Origin: Leisingera sp. M658
Lineage (GTDB): Bacteria > Pseudomonadota > Alphaproteobacteria > Rhodobacterales > Rhodobacteraceae
Reading direction: 5' to 3'
NCBI RefSeq assembly: GCF_025144145.1
Contig: NZ_CP083546.1
Location: 1,442,501-1,506,500 of the forward strand
DNA length: 64,000 bases
Part shown: positions 63,860 to 64,000 of the stretch, in pieces
Layout of the letters: every line of letters starts with the position of its first letter
Position numbering within the stretch: position 1 is the first letter of the stretch
Notes under the pieces: generated by a model
Told to the model about the DNA's origin: nothing
Database searches by the model: none
Seen by the model: the letters and a program-made list of their open reading frames with translations, nothing else
Translations under genes and position numbers: made by a program

Positions 63860-64000
63860 ATGAACTTTTCTGACCTGGATCGGTTCGACCGGGCGATTCT
63901 GAATGTGCTGAGTGAGGACGGCCGGATCTCCATTGCCGACCTGGCCCGCAAAATCGGCCTGTCGAAAACACCCACTCAGACCCGGCTCAGGCGGCTGGAG
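63860..64000 (+). CDS. putR: Lrp/AsnC-family proline utilisation regulator, N-terminal fragment
   Basis: 47 codons remain inside the window: MNFSDLDRFDRAILNVLSED followed by the HTH ISIADLARKIGLSKTPTQTR. Position divergent from putA identifies it as the usual alphaproteobacterial PutR activator. AAAGG lies upstream. The ligand-binding part is beyond the window. Confidence 0.88.
   Translation, partial: MNFSDLDRFDRAILNVLSEDGRISIADLARKIGLSKTPTQTRLRRLE

Overview
The window looks like chromosomal DNA of a marine Roseobacter-group alphaproteobacterium (Rhodobacteraceae, Leisingera/Phaeobacter-like). This rests on GC-rich coding throughout, a complete polyhydroxyalkanoate (PHA) locus with phaZ divergent from phaC-phaP, an ldtR-type MarR regulator, the two-domain putA with a divergent Lrp-type regulator, and a sodium-free set of ordinary alphaproteobacterial housekeeping genes. 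The genus is inference. I see no rRNA, tRNA, CRISPR array, prophage or replication origin.

Layout. 1-2211: start of an aspartate aminotransferase gene (minus), then XRE regulator, sdhE and ldtR (plus) and glyoxalase (minus). 2289-4646: a Slam outer-membrane translocon with its predicted surface lipoprotein client. 5069-11379: thyA and folA, separated by about 4.9 kb of gene remnants (IS3, IS110, decayed Dpp/Opp transporter). 11435-12555: cold-shock protein, ArsC-like reductase, small membrane protein. 12628-15188: a bufferin (copper-binding RiPP) operon bufA-bufB-bufC-bufD with a terminator-like hairpin after the precursor gene. 15410-21235: thrS, a DUF4105 membrane protein, two alpha/beta hydrolases and a VOC protein. 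21232-29182: PHA metabolism (DUF6151, phaZ | phaC, phaP, phaR), with an adenylate-cyclase/TPR gene and an epimerase placed between phaP and phaR. 29366-31433: small membrane proteins and a DegT-type aminotransferase. 31572-39958: an amine/amino-acid module with FAD oxidase, two glutamine-synthetase-like ligases, a glutamine amidotransferase and a complete polar amino-acid ABC transporter. 40102-42099: a translationally coupled TerB-TerB-PhnD-like trio and a DUF1330 gene. 42285-48383: valS with an unusual insertion, an unknown gene, a sterol-desaturase-like hydroxylase and a LysR gene. 48387-53483: Lrp regulator divergent from an ornithine/lysine-type decarboxylase, an orphan molybdenum hydroxylase and a DUF2235 hydrolase. 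53577-60266: DUF2867, thioesterase, metF|metR, NADP oxidoreductase, suhB, GFA protein and rhomboid protease. 60320-64000: putA and its divergent regulator.

How genes work together. PHA synthase, phasin and depolymerase are probably controlled by PhaR through TGCAG-type inverted repeats lying inside the phaC and phaP core promoters. The amine module probably gamma-glutamylates an imported amine or amino acid, oxidises it and removes glutamate again; two of its start regions share the palindrome TTTGATCAAA. metF/metR, putA/putR and decarboxylase/Lrp are classic divergent regulator-target pairs, each with an inverted repeat in the intergenic region. Starts given here were often moved downstream of the longest open frame to the codon with the best ribosome binding site.

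Strongest leads for something new: the Slam-lipoprotein pair, the attenuator in the buf operon, the shared palindrome in the amine cluster, the TerB-TerB-PhnD trio, and the thyA-folA gene graveyard.
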